Shown here piece by piece: positions 1 through 5,363 of a stretch of DNA of 5,404 nt. The number at the start of each line of letters is the position of its first letter. Positions within the stretch are counted from its first letter, which is position 1. Source of the stretch: Oscillospiraceae bacterium (GTDB lineage Bacteria; Bacillota; Clostridia; Oscillospirales; CAG-272); the NCBI GenBank assembly GCA_009788105.1, contig WQSD01000099.1, forward strand, positions 1 through 5,404, given 5' to 3'. The notes below the pieces were generated by a model that was given only the letters and a program-made list of their open reading frames with translations, did not search any database and was not told the DNA's origin. The position numbers and the translations under genes were made by a program.

Positions 1-1395
1 CTTTAACAAGTGTGCGTTAATAGCGTCTAATTTTTCTTCTTGCAAACGGATTTGTTCGGTGTGTCCGCCCTCAAGCTGGGCTAACTTTTCTTCCATGGAA
101 CGAAGCTCTGCCCGCATATGGGCAATACCCTCGATTAAGGCAGAAAGCTCTTTCTGGTCACTTACTCCATTGTCAGAAAAAATCTTGCGAACTTTGCGTT
201 TGTATAACATGGCGTTGATAAAACTCACCGCCGCAAAAACTAACATTGCCCCTGCTCCTGCAGTTGCCGCTCCATATGGAGCAACATCAGCGTTTATTAG
301 CTCGAAATAAAACACTGCAAATATGACCGCACCAAGCAACGCAAGGATAATCCCCGCAAAAACAGAAATGCGCCCTCTCGACTTTGCCTTTTCTACTTGG
401 TTCAGCAGGTCAGAAGTGTTGTCACTCTCGGGATTCACCCCTTGCACTTTCTCTCGCAACACTTCTGCTTCGGCGTGCAACCGAGCCGCCTCTTGCTCCG
501 CTGTGCGATACTCATCACCCATGTAGCACAGGGTTTCGTAGTACCCGCGGTCAGGAGAAAATCCTCCGTTTTCCTGGGACAATTGCTCTTCAATTTCCCC
601 TAACTTGGCTTTCAGCTGTTGAATATTTTCTATGTTTTTCATTCGCCTTGTGGCTTCGGTATATTTAATTTTGGCGTCAACAGCGGCAAACTTCGCCTTT
701 TTATCATCAACAATCCGCTTGCTTTCGTATGCCTTTTCTCGCCGCTCTGCAAGGATTGCCATGGTGGCTTTTGCCTCGTTCAATTCATCAAGTAACACAT
801 CTTGTTCACGACGAATCTCGAATATTTTTCCGCCCTTTTGGTTCTTGTGCAACAGCATTGTGCGAGCTTCGTCAAGCCGCTTCAAGGCTCGCTGAGTGTT
901 CACCGCTTCGTCTGCGGAAAAAAGAATATTTTCGATGGCTTCGTTCAAACAAGCACCGCTAATGCGACTGCCGTCTGTCTGCCCAATATAGCAACTGCGA
1001 CGAAAAATCTCCTCGGTCACACCAAGGAATAGCTTGTCCGGTGTTCCGGCAACCACTTCACCGCTGTCCGCTTTAGTAATGATAACATTTTCGCTTTTGT
1101 TGCCCTTTGCACCAACAATAAATTCACGGTGAACTCGATATTTTATTTCTTTGTGGAGCAAAATCATGCTTCCGCTTGCTCCGGAGGAGTTCCAAGCAGG
1201 ATACCGCTGACGTTCGCTAAGGTCGTCAGCGTCTGATTTGCTTGATAGTCCGTAAAAAATAAATTTGATAAAGGCGGCAAGGGTACTCTTCCCTGCCTCG
1301 TTCCCGCCTTCAATCAGATTTATCCCGGAAGCAAAGTCCATATTATAATCGCTTAACGGACCAAAGCGGTTTATGTGTACTGATAGTATCTGCAT
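1..1395 (-). CDS. yhaN: SMC/Rad50-like AAA ATPase, YhaN type (C-terminus beyond window)
   Basis: The minus-strand frame from the ATG at 1395 stays open for 465 codons to the left edge, so the gene is partial. Residues 1-50 are a typical ABC/SMC N-terminus: strand MQILSVHINRFGPL, then Walker A GGNEAGKST (30-38). A Q-loop-like YIGQTD lies at 136-141. Residues about 165-320 are charged and heptad-like, as in a coiled coil. Two hydrophobic segments (about 344-364 and 374-397), joined by a short linker and followed by basic KRKVRK, look like a membrane hairpin. Coiled coil resumes at about 412. Walker B, the signature motif and the second half of the ATPase head should lie off the window. I see no CxxC zinc hook in the visible part. 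The gene starts 14 bp after the YhaO-like phosphoesterase, its likely partner in an Mre11-Rad50-like complex. The yhaN name rests on remembered family architecture; a more distant SbcC-like ATPase is the alternative. Confidence 0.85.
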   Translation of the reverse strand, partial: MQILSVHINRFGPLSDYNMDFASGINLIEGGNEAGKSTLAAFIKFIFYGLSSKSDADDLSERQRYPAWNSSGASGSMILLHKEIKYRVHREFIVGAKGNKSENVIITKADSGEVVAGTPDKLFLGVTEEIFRRSCYIGQTDGSRISGACLNEAIENILFSADEAVNTQRALKRLDEARTMLLHKNQKGGKIFEIRREQDVLLDELNEAKATMAILAERREKAYESKRIVDDKKAKFAAVDAKIKYTEATRRMKNIENIQQLKAKLGEIEEQLSQENGGFSPDRGYYETLCYMGDEYRTAEQEAARLHAEAEVLREKVQGVNPESDNTSDLLNQVEKAKSRGRISVFAGIILALLGAVIFAVFYFELINADVAPYGAATAGAGAMLVFAAVSFINAMLYKRKVRKIFSDNGVSDQKELSALIEGIAHMRAELRSMEEKLAQLEGGHTEQIRLQEEKLDAINAHLLK

Positions 1396-1402
1396 TAGAA
1401 TT

Positions 1403-1410
1403 CCTCCCCT
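1403..1410 (-). promoter_or_regulatory. Ribosome-binding site of the yhaN-like gene
   Basis: The minus strand reads AGGGGAGG, then 7 nt, then the ATG at 1395. This is a strong Shine-Dalgarno site that fixes the start. It overlaps the stop codon of the upstream phosphoesterase gene (TGA, 1412-1410), so the two genes are probably co-transcribed and translationally coupled. Confidence 0.8.
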
Positions 1411-2540
1411 CAAAAATCAATAATATCGTTGCCATCAAGGGCGGCAAGCCCGTATCGCAGTGCCATTTCAGCAATATCACGCTGTGCTGTGTCTGTTCCT
1501 CGGAAAGCAGGCAAAAGGGCTTCGTAAAACGCTCCCTTGATAGTGGGGTCATGCTCAAGACTGCTAATATCCACCTGTGGCACAGACTGGTCAGTCAGTT
1601 CCATGTAAAACAGCTTGTCCGCAACCGAAGCAAGGGTTTTCTCGCTTACATTTAACCCTGTAACCGCCTCCCCTACAATAGTCACACGCAAAAGAGTGTC
1701 ATCGCCATACTTGGCGTCACGAACAGCAGTGTCAAATTTGGCAAGCAATTCCTCGTCGGTGGCAACGCCGGTCACGTCGAGCTTCATTGTTTCGTATCGC
1801 CGTTTGGAAAAGCGGACGAACTTGCTTTGCATATCAAATATGTCTCCGCTTTTTGCCATAGCGGCGATAAGCGCACCCCGCTCTCCTCGCTCCCCAAAGT
1901 CACGCCCCTCAAGACTGCCTGAATAGGCGTATCGCACCTTGCCCTCTGTCAGCACTTCGCTACCTGTGTGCAGGTGTCCAAGGGCAACATAATCCGCACC
2001 GCTGTCACGAATTTCTGTTAGGGAAATGGGGCAGTTGTCTGAAGATGAATTTCCAAGCTCCCCATGGGCAACAATGATATTTATCCGTTCGTTGTCCATA
2101 TCAGGCATGGCGGCAAAAGGAGAGTTGAACATCACCCGCGAAGTGAAGGCATACCCAAAGACAGACACCCCAAGAGCGTCAATATCCACCCGCTCCATGG
2201 CATCTTTTTTTAATATATGCACATTTTTCGGAAACTCGTATTTTTCGTACACACTTCCTGCAAAGTAGAAGTCGTGATTGCCCGGAGAAATAATAATTTT
2301 AGTGTCCACCGCAGCGGCAAACTCTCGTATAACCATAGCAACCGTGTCCGGAGCAGGGCTGTTGCTGTCAAATAAATCCCCGCTTACAAGTAACAGGTTC
2401 ACTTTGTTATCCCGCACATACATCATCATGTTAATAAAACTGGAGCGAAGCTCCTGCCGCCGTTGCTCGGACAGCTGAATATTCCCCCCTGCAAAAGGGC
2501 TGTCAAGGTGAATATCCGCACAGTGTAGTATCTTAATCAT
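1410..2540 (-). CDS. yhaO: Calcineurin-like metallophosphoesterase, YhaO/SbcD/Mre11 type
   Basis: This is a probable two-metal DNA exonuclease or phosphodiesterase subunit, 376 residues from the ATG at 2540. The phosphoesterase motifs are all present: D9-x-H11 (ADIHLDSPF), G54-D55-x-x-D58 (SGDLFD), G87-N88-H89-D90, H159 (VAHGEL) and G188-H189-L190-H191, followed by SGSLEG at 207-212. These give a full metal-binding set, so an active enzyme is expected. Residues about 225-376 match the capping region of this family in position and length. An ATG two codons earlier (2546) adds Met-Ala. I chose 2540 because GAAGAG lies 9 nt upstream of it but only 3 nt from 2546. The gene lies directly before the SMC-like ATPase, the arrangement known for yhaO-yhaN and sbcD-sbcC. 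The YhaO assignment is favoured over SbcD by the N-terminal ADIHLDSPF motif and by the partner's membrane hairpin. The in vivo substrate cannot be read from sequence. Confidence 0.9.
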   Translation of the reverse strand: MIKILHCADIHLDSPFAGGNIQLSEQRRQELRSSFINMMMYVRDNKVNLLLVSGDLFDSNSPAPDTVAMVIREFAAAVDTKIIISPGNHDFYFAGSVYEKYEFPKNVHILKKDAMERVDIDALGVSVFGYAFTSRVMFNSPFAAMPDMDNERINIIVAHGELGNSSSDNCPISLTEIRDSGADYVALGHLHTGSEVLTEGKVRYAYSGSLEGRDFGERGERGALIAAMAKSGDIFDMQSKFVRFSKRRYETMKLDVTGVATDEELLAKFDTAVRDAKYGDDTLLRVTIVGEAVTGLNVSEKTLASVADKLFYMELTDQSVPQVDISSLEHDPTIKGAFYEALLPAFRGTDTAQRDIAEMALRYGLAALDGNDIIDF

Positions 2541-2599
2541 AGCCATTTACTCTTCTGTTTTTTCTTTTTTCTCAAGAGTGTGTTGAATATCTCGGTGGA

Positions 2600-2618
2600 A
2601 AGCGGCAAACAGCCGCTT
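2600..2618. other. GC-rich hairpin upstream of yhaO
   Basis: AAGCGGC (2600-2606) pairs perfectly with GCCGCTT (2612-2618) around a 5-nt loop. In the direction of transcription (minus) the stem is followed by only one extra T and then CC, so it is at best a weak intrinsic terminator. It could reduce read-through from plsY into yhaO or protect an RNA end. Confidence 0.4.
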
Positions 2619-2626
2619 GGAACGAA

Positions 2627-2690
2627 TTATTTTGACTTTTTCAAAAACGTACTTCGTTGCGTAGCAATGGTTTTTGAAAAGTCAAAATAA
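2627..2690. repeat. Long AT-rich imperfect palindrome
   Basis: The left arm 2627-2648 (starting TTATTTTGAC) is complementary to the right arm 2670-2690 (ending GTCAAAATAA). They form about 21 pairs with a single extra T in the left arm. The 21-nt centre contains a second small hairpin, TTGC-GTA-GCAA (2657-2667). There is no run of T after the stem on either strand, so it is not a standard terminator. The form resembles an interspersed intergenic repeat (MITE- or REP-like). Confidence 0.65.
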
Positions 2691-2723
2691 CGAGATTGAA
2701 ACATGATTGACTTCATTCCATCT

Positions 2724-3539
2724 TTATTCAACACTTTTCTTAAAGCTCAGTTTGTTTTCCGTGCCGTTAATCAATCGTGTTATATTACTTCTGTGGAAAT
2801 ATACAATTAGTCCTGCGGTAATAAACACCGACGCCATAATAAGTCCGCGGATTGACACCCCAAACACAAACAAGTGATACCTATGGGATTCGCCATACAC
2901 ATCAGTTAATATTGTTTCAAGCATAAAATCATTTCCATGGTACATCATATTATGCAACAAGGGATAAAACGCGGCGGCGGCAAGCGAACCAGCGGAAATA
3001 TACTTTGTTATTGCCACCATTACAACTAAAATAGCCAGCAAAATCGGGAATACTAATGGTTCAAGGCACAAAATCGCCGCCGCCGCTGTGGCAACACCTT
3101 TCCCTCCTTTGAACTTGTAATATAGGGGAAAGGCATGACCAAGAATACAAGTAACCATGGCGATATACGCCGCAATTTCACCTGCGAAAACCATCGCAAG
3201 AAATACCGCCACAACCGCCTTGAACAAGTCGCCGAACAGGGTCATAGCCGCAGGTACTTTGCCATAGGTGCGAAGCATATTTGTCATGCCTGCGTTGCCG
3301 GAGCCATGCTTGCGAATATCGTCACGGTAAAATAGCTTTGATATAATCACCGCAAAGTTCAAACTGCCAAGCAAATAGGCGATAAATGCCGAACCAAGAA
3401 CTGCGGCAAGAAGAATAAATTCATTCTCAAACGTTACATGATAGCCAACTACTCCGTTGACCGTCAGCTGTCGTGCCTCGCCGAAATAGTATCCCACAAG
3501 ACCGAAATAATATCGCAGGTTAAATAAAGTTAATTGCAT
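2724..3539 (-). CDS. plsY: Glycerol-3-phosphate acyltransferase PlsY
   Basis: PlsY is an integral membrane enzyme that transfers the acyl group from acyl-phosphate to glycerol 3-phosphate, giving lysophosphatidic acid, the first step of phospholipid synthesis in most Gram-positives. All three family motifs are visible: KHGSGNAGMTNMLRTYGK (77-94), GHAFPLYYKFKGGKGVAT (134-151, the GGKG phosphate-binding loop) and HRSNITRLINGTE (249-261). Hydrophobic segments lie at about 41-68, 105-133, 155-178, 181-197 and 225-248. At 271 residues it is longer than the usual 190-220. The excess is an N-terminal extension of about 40 residues rich in Tyr and Phe, plus a long loop at about 197-228 between the last two membrane segments. 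The start at 3539 is supported by GAGGGG just upstream and by the lack of another Met before residue 85. The gene follows der, a common clostridial order. Confidence 0.95.
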   Translation of the reverse strand: MQLTLFNLRYYFGLVGYYFGEARQLTVNGVVGYHVTFENEFILLAAVLGSAFIAYLLGSLNFAVIISKLFYRDDIRKHGSGNAGMTNMLRTYGKVPAAMTLFGDLFKAVVAVFLAMVFAGEIAAYIAMVTCILGHAFPLYYKFKGGKGVATAAAAILCLEPLVFPILLAILVVMVAITKYISAGSLAAAAFYPLLHNMMYHGNDFMLETILTDVYGESHRYHLFVFGVSIRGLIMASVFITAGLIVYFHRSNITRLINGTENKLSFKKSVE

Positions 3540-3543
3540 AATT

Positions 3544-3549
3544 CCCCTC
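3544..3549 (-). promoter_or_regulatory. Ribosome-binding site of plsY
   Basis: The minus strand reads GAGGGG, then AATT, then the ATG at 3539. The 4-nt spacing is slightly short but usable. It matters because it supports the start that includes the unusual N-terminal extension of PlsY. Confidence 0.6.
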
Positions 3550-3578
3550 GTTGATAGTTGGATGGAGATAATATAGTA

Positions 3579-3630
3579 AATTTGCGTAGCAAATTATCCT
3601 TAATTTTTCATTTTTCATTCTTCATTTTTA
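3579..3630. repeat. Hairpin plus tandem heptamer repeat in the der-plsY gap
   Basis: A 7-bp hairpin, AATTTGC-GTA-GCAAATT (3579-3595), is followed within 8 nt by four tandem 7-mers on the plus strand: ATTTTTC, ATTTTTC, ATTCTTC, ATTTTTA (3603-3630). The block fills half of the 101-bp der-plsY gap and encodes nothing. The hairpin lacks a T run in the transcribed direction, so it does not look like a terminator. The form resembles AT-rich intergenic repeats I recall from clostridial genomes; that recollection is unverified. Confidence 0.55.
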
Positions 3631-3640
3631 ATTGCCCTTC

Positions 3641-4966
3641 TTACTCTCCGCCCCTCGGCTTCACAATAATCCGAATTGGCGTGCCTGAAAAGCCGAATAC
3701 TCGGCGAATATGGTTCTCGATAAACCGCTGATACGAAAAGTGAAACAAGTCCGCGCGATTGCAGAAAATCACAAAGGTGGGCGGGCATACCCCCGTCTGC
3801 GTCATGTAGTACAGCTTCAGGGGCTTGCCTCGGTCGCTGGGAGGCTGGTGACGCATGACTGCGTCTGCAAGAATTTCGTTCAGCTTGCCAGTGGAAATTC
3901 GCAGGCTGGCTTGCTCGTGTACATACTTGATATGCTCGAAAATCTTGTCCACACGCTGCCCTGTCTTTGCTGACACGAACACAAGTGGCGCATAAGTCAT
4001 GTAGGCAAAGGCTTTGTACACATCGTCAGTGAAATCTTTCACCGTGTCGTTGTCCTTGGTGATGGTGTCCCACTTGTTCACAACGAAAATCGCCGCCTTT
4101 CCCGCCTCGTGGGCAAGTCCTGCTATCCGCTCGTCCTGCTCGGTCACACCCTGCCCCGCATCAATCATGATAAGGCAGACATCCGCACGCTCCACCGCCA
4201 TTTTCGCTCGCAGTACGCTGTATTTCTCGATTTTGTCCGCAATCTTGCTCTGCCTGCGAATCCCTGCGGTGTCAATGAAAGTGAACTCCCCGTGCTTGTT
4301 TTCCACCTTGGCATCAATGGCGTCACGGGTCGTTCCCGCAATTGGGGAAACAATCATCCGCTCCTCCCCAAGGATATAGTTCACAAGACTGCTTTTCCCC
4401 GCATTAGGCTTGCCGATAACTGCCACTTTAATGCTGTCGTCATCTCCCATGTCAAGTTCCTCGTGGTTGGGAAAGCATGAGGTGACAACGTCCAAGAGAT
4501 CCCCAGTGCCGTTGCCGTTGAGGGAGGACACAGGCATAGGGTCGTGAGCAAAACCAAGCTCGTAAAACTCGTAAAACCCTGTGGGAGTTGCCCCTGTGTT
4601 GTCAACTTTGTTCACGCAGGGGATAATATGCCGTCCGCTTTTCTTCAGCATCAGGGCAATTTCTCGGTCATCCGCCGTCACTCCGTCGTGCAGGTTCAGC
4701 ACGAAAAGAATCACGTCTGCCGTTTCGATGGCAATCTCGGTTTGCACCCGCATATGACGGAAAATCTCGTCGTCCGGGCGGGGTTCAATCCCCCCGGTGT
4801 CAATCAGGGTAAAGGCGTAGCAGTTCCACTCCGCCTCGGAATATATGCGGTCGCGGGTCACGCCGGGGGTGTCCTCGATAATGGACAACCGCTGACCTGA
4901 CAACTTATTCGCAAGGGTGCTTTTGCCCACATTAGGGCGGCCAACTATGGCTACTACTGGTTTCAT
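3641..4966 (-). CDS. der: Ribosome biogenesis GTPase Der (EngA)
   Basis: Der is an essential GTPase with two tandem G domains that acts in 50S ribosomal subunit maturation. The 441-residue length matches the family (about 435-490). G domain 1 shows GRPNVGKS (9-16), TPGVTRD (33-39), DTGG (56-59) and NKVD (119-122), with SSL at 147-149 as the G5 region. G domain 2 shows GKPNAGKS (185-192), GTTRD (211-215), DTAG (232-235), NKWD (297-300) and SAK (332-334). An acidic linker (about 168-177) joins the G domains. Residues about 355-440 form the C-terminal KH-like RNA-binding domain, including PPSDRGKPLKLYY and a basic tail. The start at 4966 gives the canonical MKPVVAIVGRPNVGKS terminus. An upstream in-frame ATG at 5065 would add 33 residues unlike any Der and is rejected. 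The Shine-Dalgarno is weak (GAAAG about 9 nt upstream). The gene is intact and ordinary. Confidence 0.98.
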   Translation of the reverse strand: MKPVVAIVGRPNVGKSTLANKLSGQRLSIIEDTPGVTRDRIYSEAEWNCYAFTLIDTGGIEPRPDDEIFRHMRVQTEIAIETADVILFVLNLHDGVTADDREIALMLKKSGRHIIPCVNKVDNTGATPTGFYEFYELGFAHDPMPVSSLNGNGTGDLLDVVTSCFPNHEELDMGDDDSIKVAVIGKPNAGKSSLVNYILGEERMIVSPIAGTTRDAIDAKVENKHGEFTFIDTAGIRRQSKIADKIEKYSVLRAKMAVERADVCLIMIDAGQGVTEQDERIAGLAHEAGKAAIFVVNKWDTITKDNDTVKDFTDDVYKAFAYMTYAPLVFVSAKTGQRVDKIFEHIKYVHEQASLRISTGKLNEILADAVMRHQPPSDRGKPLKLYYMTQTGVCPPTFVIFCNRADLFHFSYQRFIENHIRRVFGFSGTPIRIIVKPRGGE

Positions 4967-5005
4967 GGTTTTTCTTTCGGTGTGGTGTATTTTATGTTTG
5001 ATGTA

Positions 5006-5034
5006 ATTATGATTTTTGCCGACGGCTTTGTATG
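5006..5034 (-). promoter_or_regulatory. Weak candidate sigma-A promoter for der
   Basis: On the minus strand, CATAAT (5011-5006, 5 of 6 to TATAAT) lies exactly 17 bp after CATACA (5034-5029, 3 of 6 to TTGACA). Transcription would start about 35 nt before the der ATG. It is the best placed candidate between the repeats and der, but the -35 match is poor and the flank is AT-rich, so chance is a fair explanation. Confidence 0.25.
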
Positions 5035-5054
5035 GTGGTTGTATTCGGCGAGCA

Positions 5055-5078
5055 GGCAGACACAAGGTCTACCCCTAC
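5055..5078 (-). repeat. GTAGGGG-type hairpin repeat
   Basis: On the minus strand, TGTAGGGGTAGAC is followed by a CTTGT loop and GTCTGCC. GGTAGAC and GTCTGCC form a 7-bp stem with one G-T wobble (plus positions 5055-5061 and 5067-5073). The TGTAGGGG lead followed by a short hairpin resembles a small interspersed repeat I recall from many Clostridia; this is recognition from memory only. Confidence 0.45.
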
Positions 5079-5107
5079 AGAAAGGGCGTTGGGAGCATAC
5101 CGCACAC

Positions 5108-5169
5108 AGCCTCCCTCGTGAGGGAGGTGGCTTGTGGGTGTTCTTCCCGCAAGTCGGAGGGAGTAGCCC
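5108..5169 (+). repeat. Three-segment palindromic repeat, copy A
   Basis: The plus strand folds as hairpin 1, CCTCCCT (5110-5116) with AGGGAGG (5121-5127) and a 4-nt loop; then TGGC; then hairpin 2, CTTGTGGG (5131-5138) with CCCGCAAG (5146-5153), one wobble and a 7-nt loop; then CGGAGGGAG (5155-5163) and a terminal GCCC. The third segment repeats the 3' arm of hairpin 1, so either could pair with CTCCCTC (5111-5117). It is probably a copy of an interspersed clostridial intergenic repeat family. Confidence 0.65.
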
Positions 5170-5181
5170 TTGACCTACGCA

Positions 5182-5244
5182 GGGCAAACTCCTCCCGTCA
5201 GTCGCAAGGTCAGCGACTGCCACCCTCCTCGGAGAGGAGGGCTT
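5182..5244 (-). repeat. Three-segment palindromic repeat, copy B
   Basis: Read on the minus strand, this has the same layout as copy A: hairpin 1, CCCTCCTC with GAGGAGGG (plus 5234-5241 and 5223-5230, perfect 8 bp, 3-nt loop); TGGC; hairpin 2, CAGTCGC with GCGACTG (5213-5219 and 5199-5205, perfect 7 bp, 7-nt loop); then CGGGAGGAG and a terminal GCCC. It faces copy A tail to tail, 12 bp away. The stem sequences differ from copy A while pairing is kept, which suggests the fold itself is selected or copied. Confidence 0.65.
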
Positions 5245-5267
5245 GGGTGCGGTGCGACCTTGACCTT

Positions 5268-5295
5268 AATCCCCTGACCCAGGCGGAAGGGGATT
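5268..5295. repeat. Perfect 8-bp inverted repeat
   Basis: AATCCCCT (5268-5275) and AGGGGATT (5288-5295) are exactly complementary around a 12-nt loop. There is no following T run in the der direction. It is probably part of the same repeat patchwork. Confidence 0.5.
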
Positions 5296-5296
5296 T

Positions 5297-5311
5297 GCAG
5301 AAACATTCTGC
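5297..5311. repeat. Small hairpin GCAGAA-ACA-TTCTGC
   Basis: A perfect 6-bp stem with a 3-nt loop sits directly between the preceding inverted repeat and the 10-bp tandem repeat. On the plus strand it is followed by CTG and then a T run (5315-5319), loosely terminator-like, but no plus-strand gene precedes it. Confidence 0.35.
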
Positions 5312-5315
5312 CTGT

Positions 5316-5363
5316 TTTTCGTGCATTTTCGTGCATTTTCGTGCGTTTTCGTGTATTTCGTGG
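5316..5363. repeat. 10-bp tandem repeat, unit TTTTCGTGCA
   Basis: Four full units on the plus strand, TTTTCGTGCA twice, then TTTTCGTGCG and TTTTCGTGTA (5316-5355), are followed by a shortened unit TTTCGTGG. There are no spacers, so it is not a CRISPR array. A period of 10 matches about one helical turn, but slippage is the simplest origin. Confidence 0.75.

Larger units (their letters stand above)
2580..2734. repeat. Nested inverted-repeat segment in the plsY-yhaO gap
   Basis: A perfect 10-bp inverted repeat, GTGTTGAATA (2580-2589) and TATTCAACAC (2725-2734), brackets almost the whole gap between plsY and yhaO. The right copy overlaps the last codons and stop of plsY. Inside it, ATCTCG (2589-2594) faces CGAGAT (2691-2696), and a long hairpin lies within 2627-2690. 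The arrangement resembles a small non-coding mobile element with terminal inverted repeats, but no target-site duplication was identified. It could instead be only a structured 3' UTR of plsY. Confidence 0.45.

Noticed and set aside
59..1032. Several plus-strand open frames across the left end
   Set aside because: They lie antisense to one continuous minus-strand frame with clear ATPase motifs.
1..2546. Phosphoesterase/ATPase pair as a new anti-phage system
   Set aside because: The motifs fit the known YhaO/YhaN (SbcD/SbcC-like) family and the neighbours are housekeeping genes, with no defence genes in view.
3579..3595. Intrinsic terminator between der and plsY
   Set aside because: The stem is short and AT-rich and has no T run after it on the transcribed strand, so read-through is more likely.
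4014..4480. Plus-strand open frames of about 120 codons antisense to der
   Set aside because: They are shadows of a fully conserved gene, with no independent coding signs.
4967..5065. N-terminal extension of der to an upstream in-frame ATG (33 extra residues)
   Set aside because: The canonical Der N-terminus begins at 4966, the extra residues resemble no Der, and they are encoded by the AT-rich leader.
4963..5223. 86-codon minus-strand open frame overlapping the start of der
   Set aside because: It translates repeat DNA into a Cys/Arg/Pro-rich peptide and overlaps der out of frame.
5316..5363. CRISPR array
   Set aside because: The units are 10 bp and contiguous, with no spacers and no cas genes nearby.
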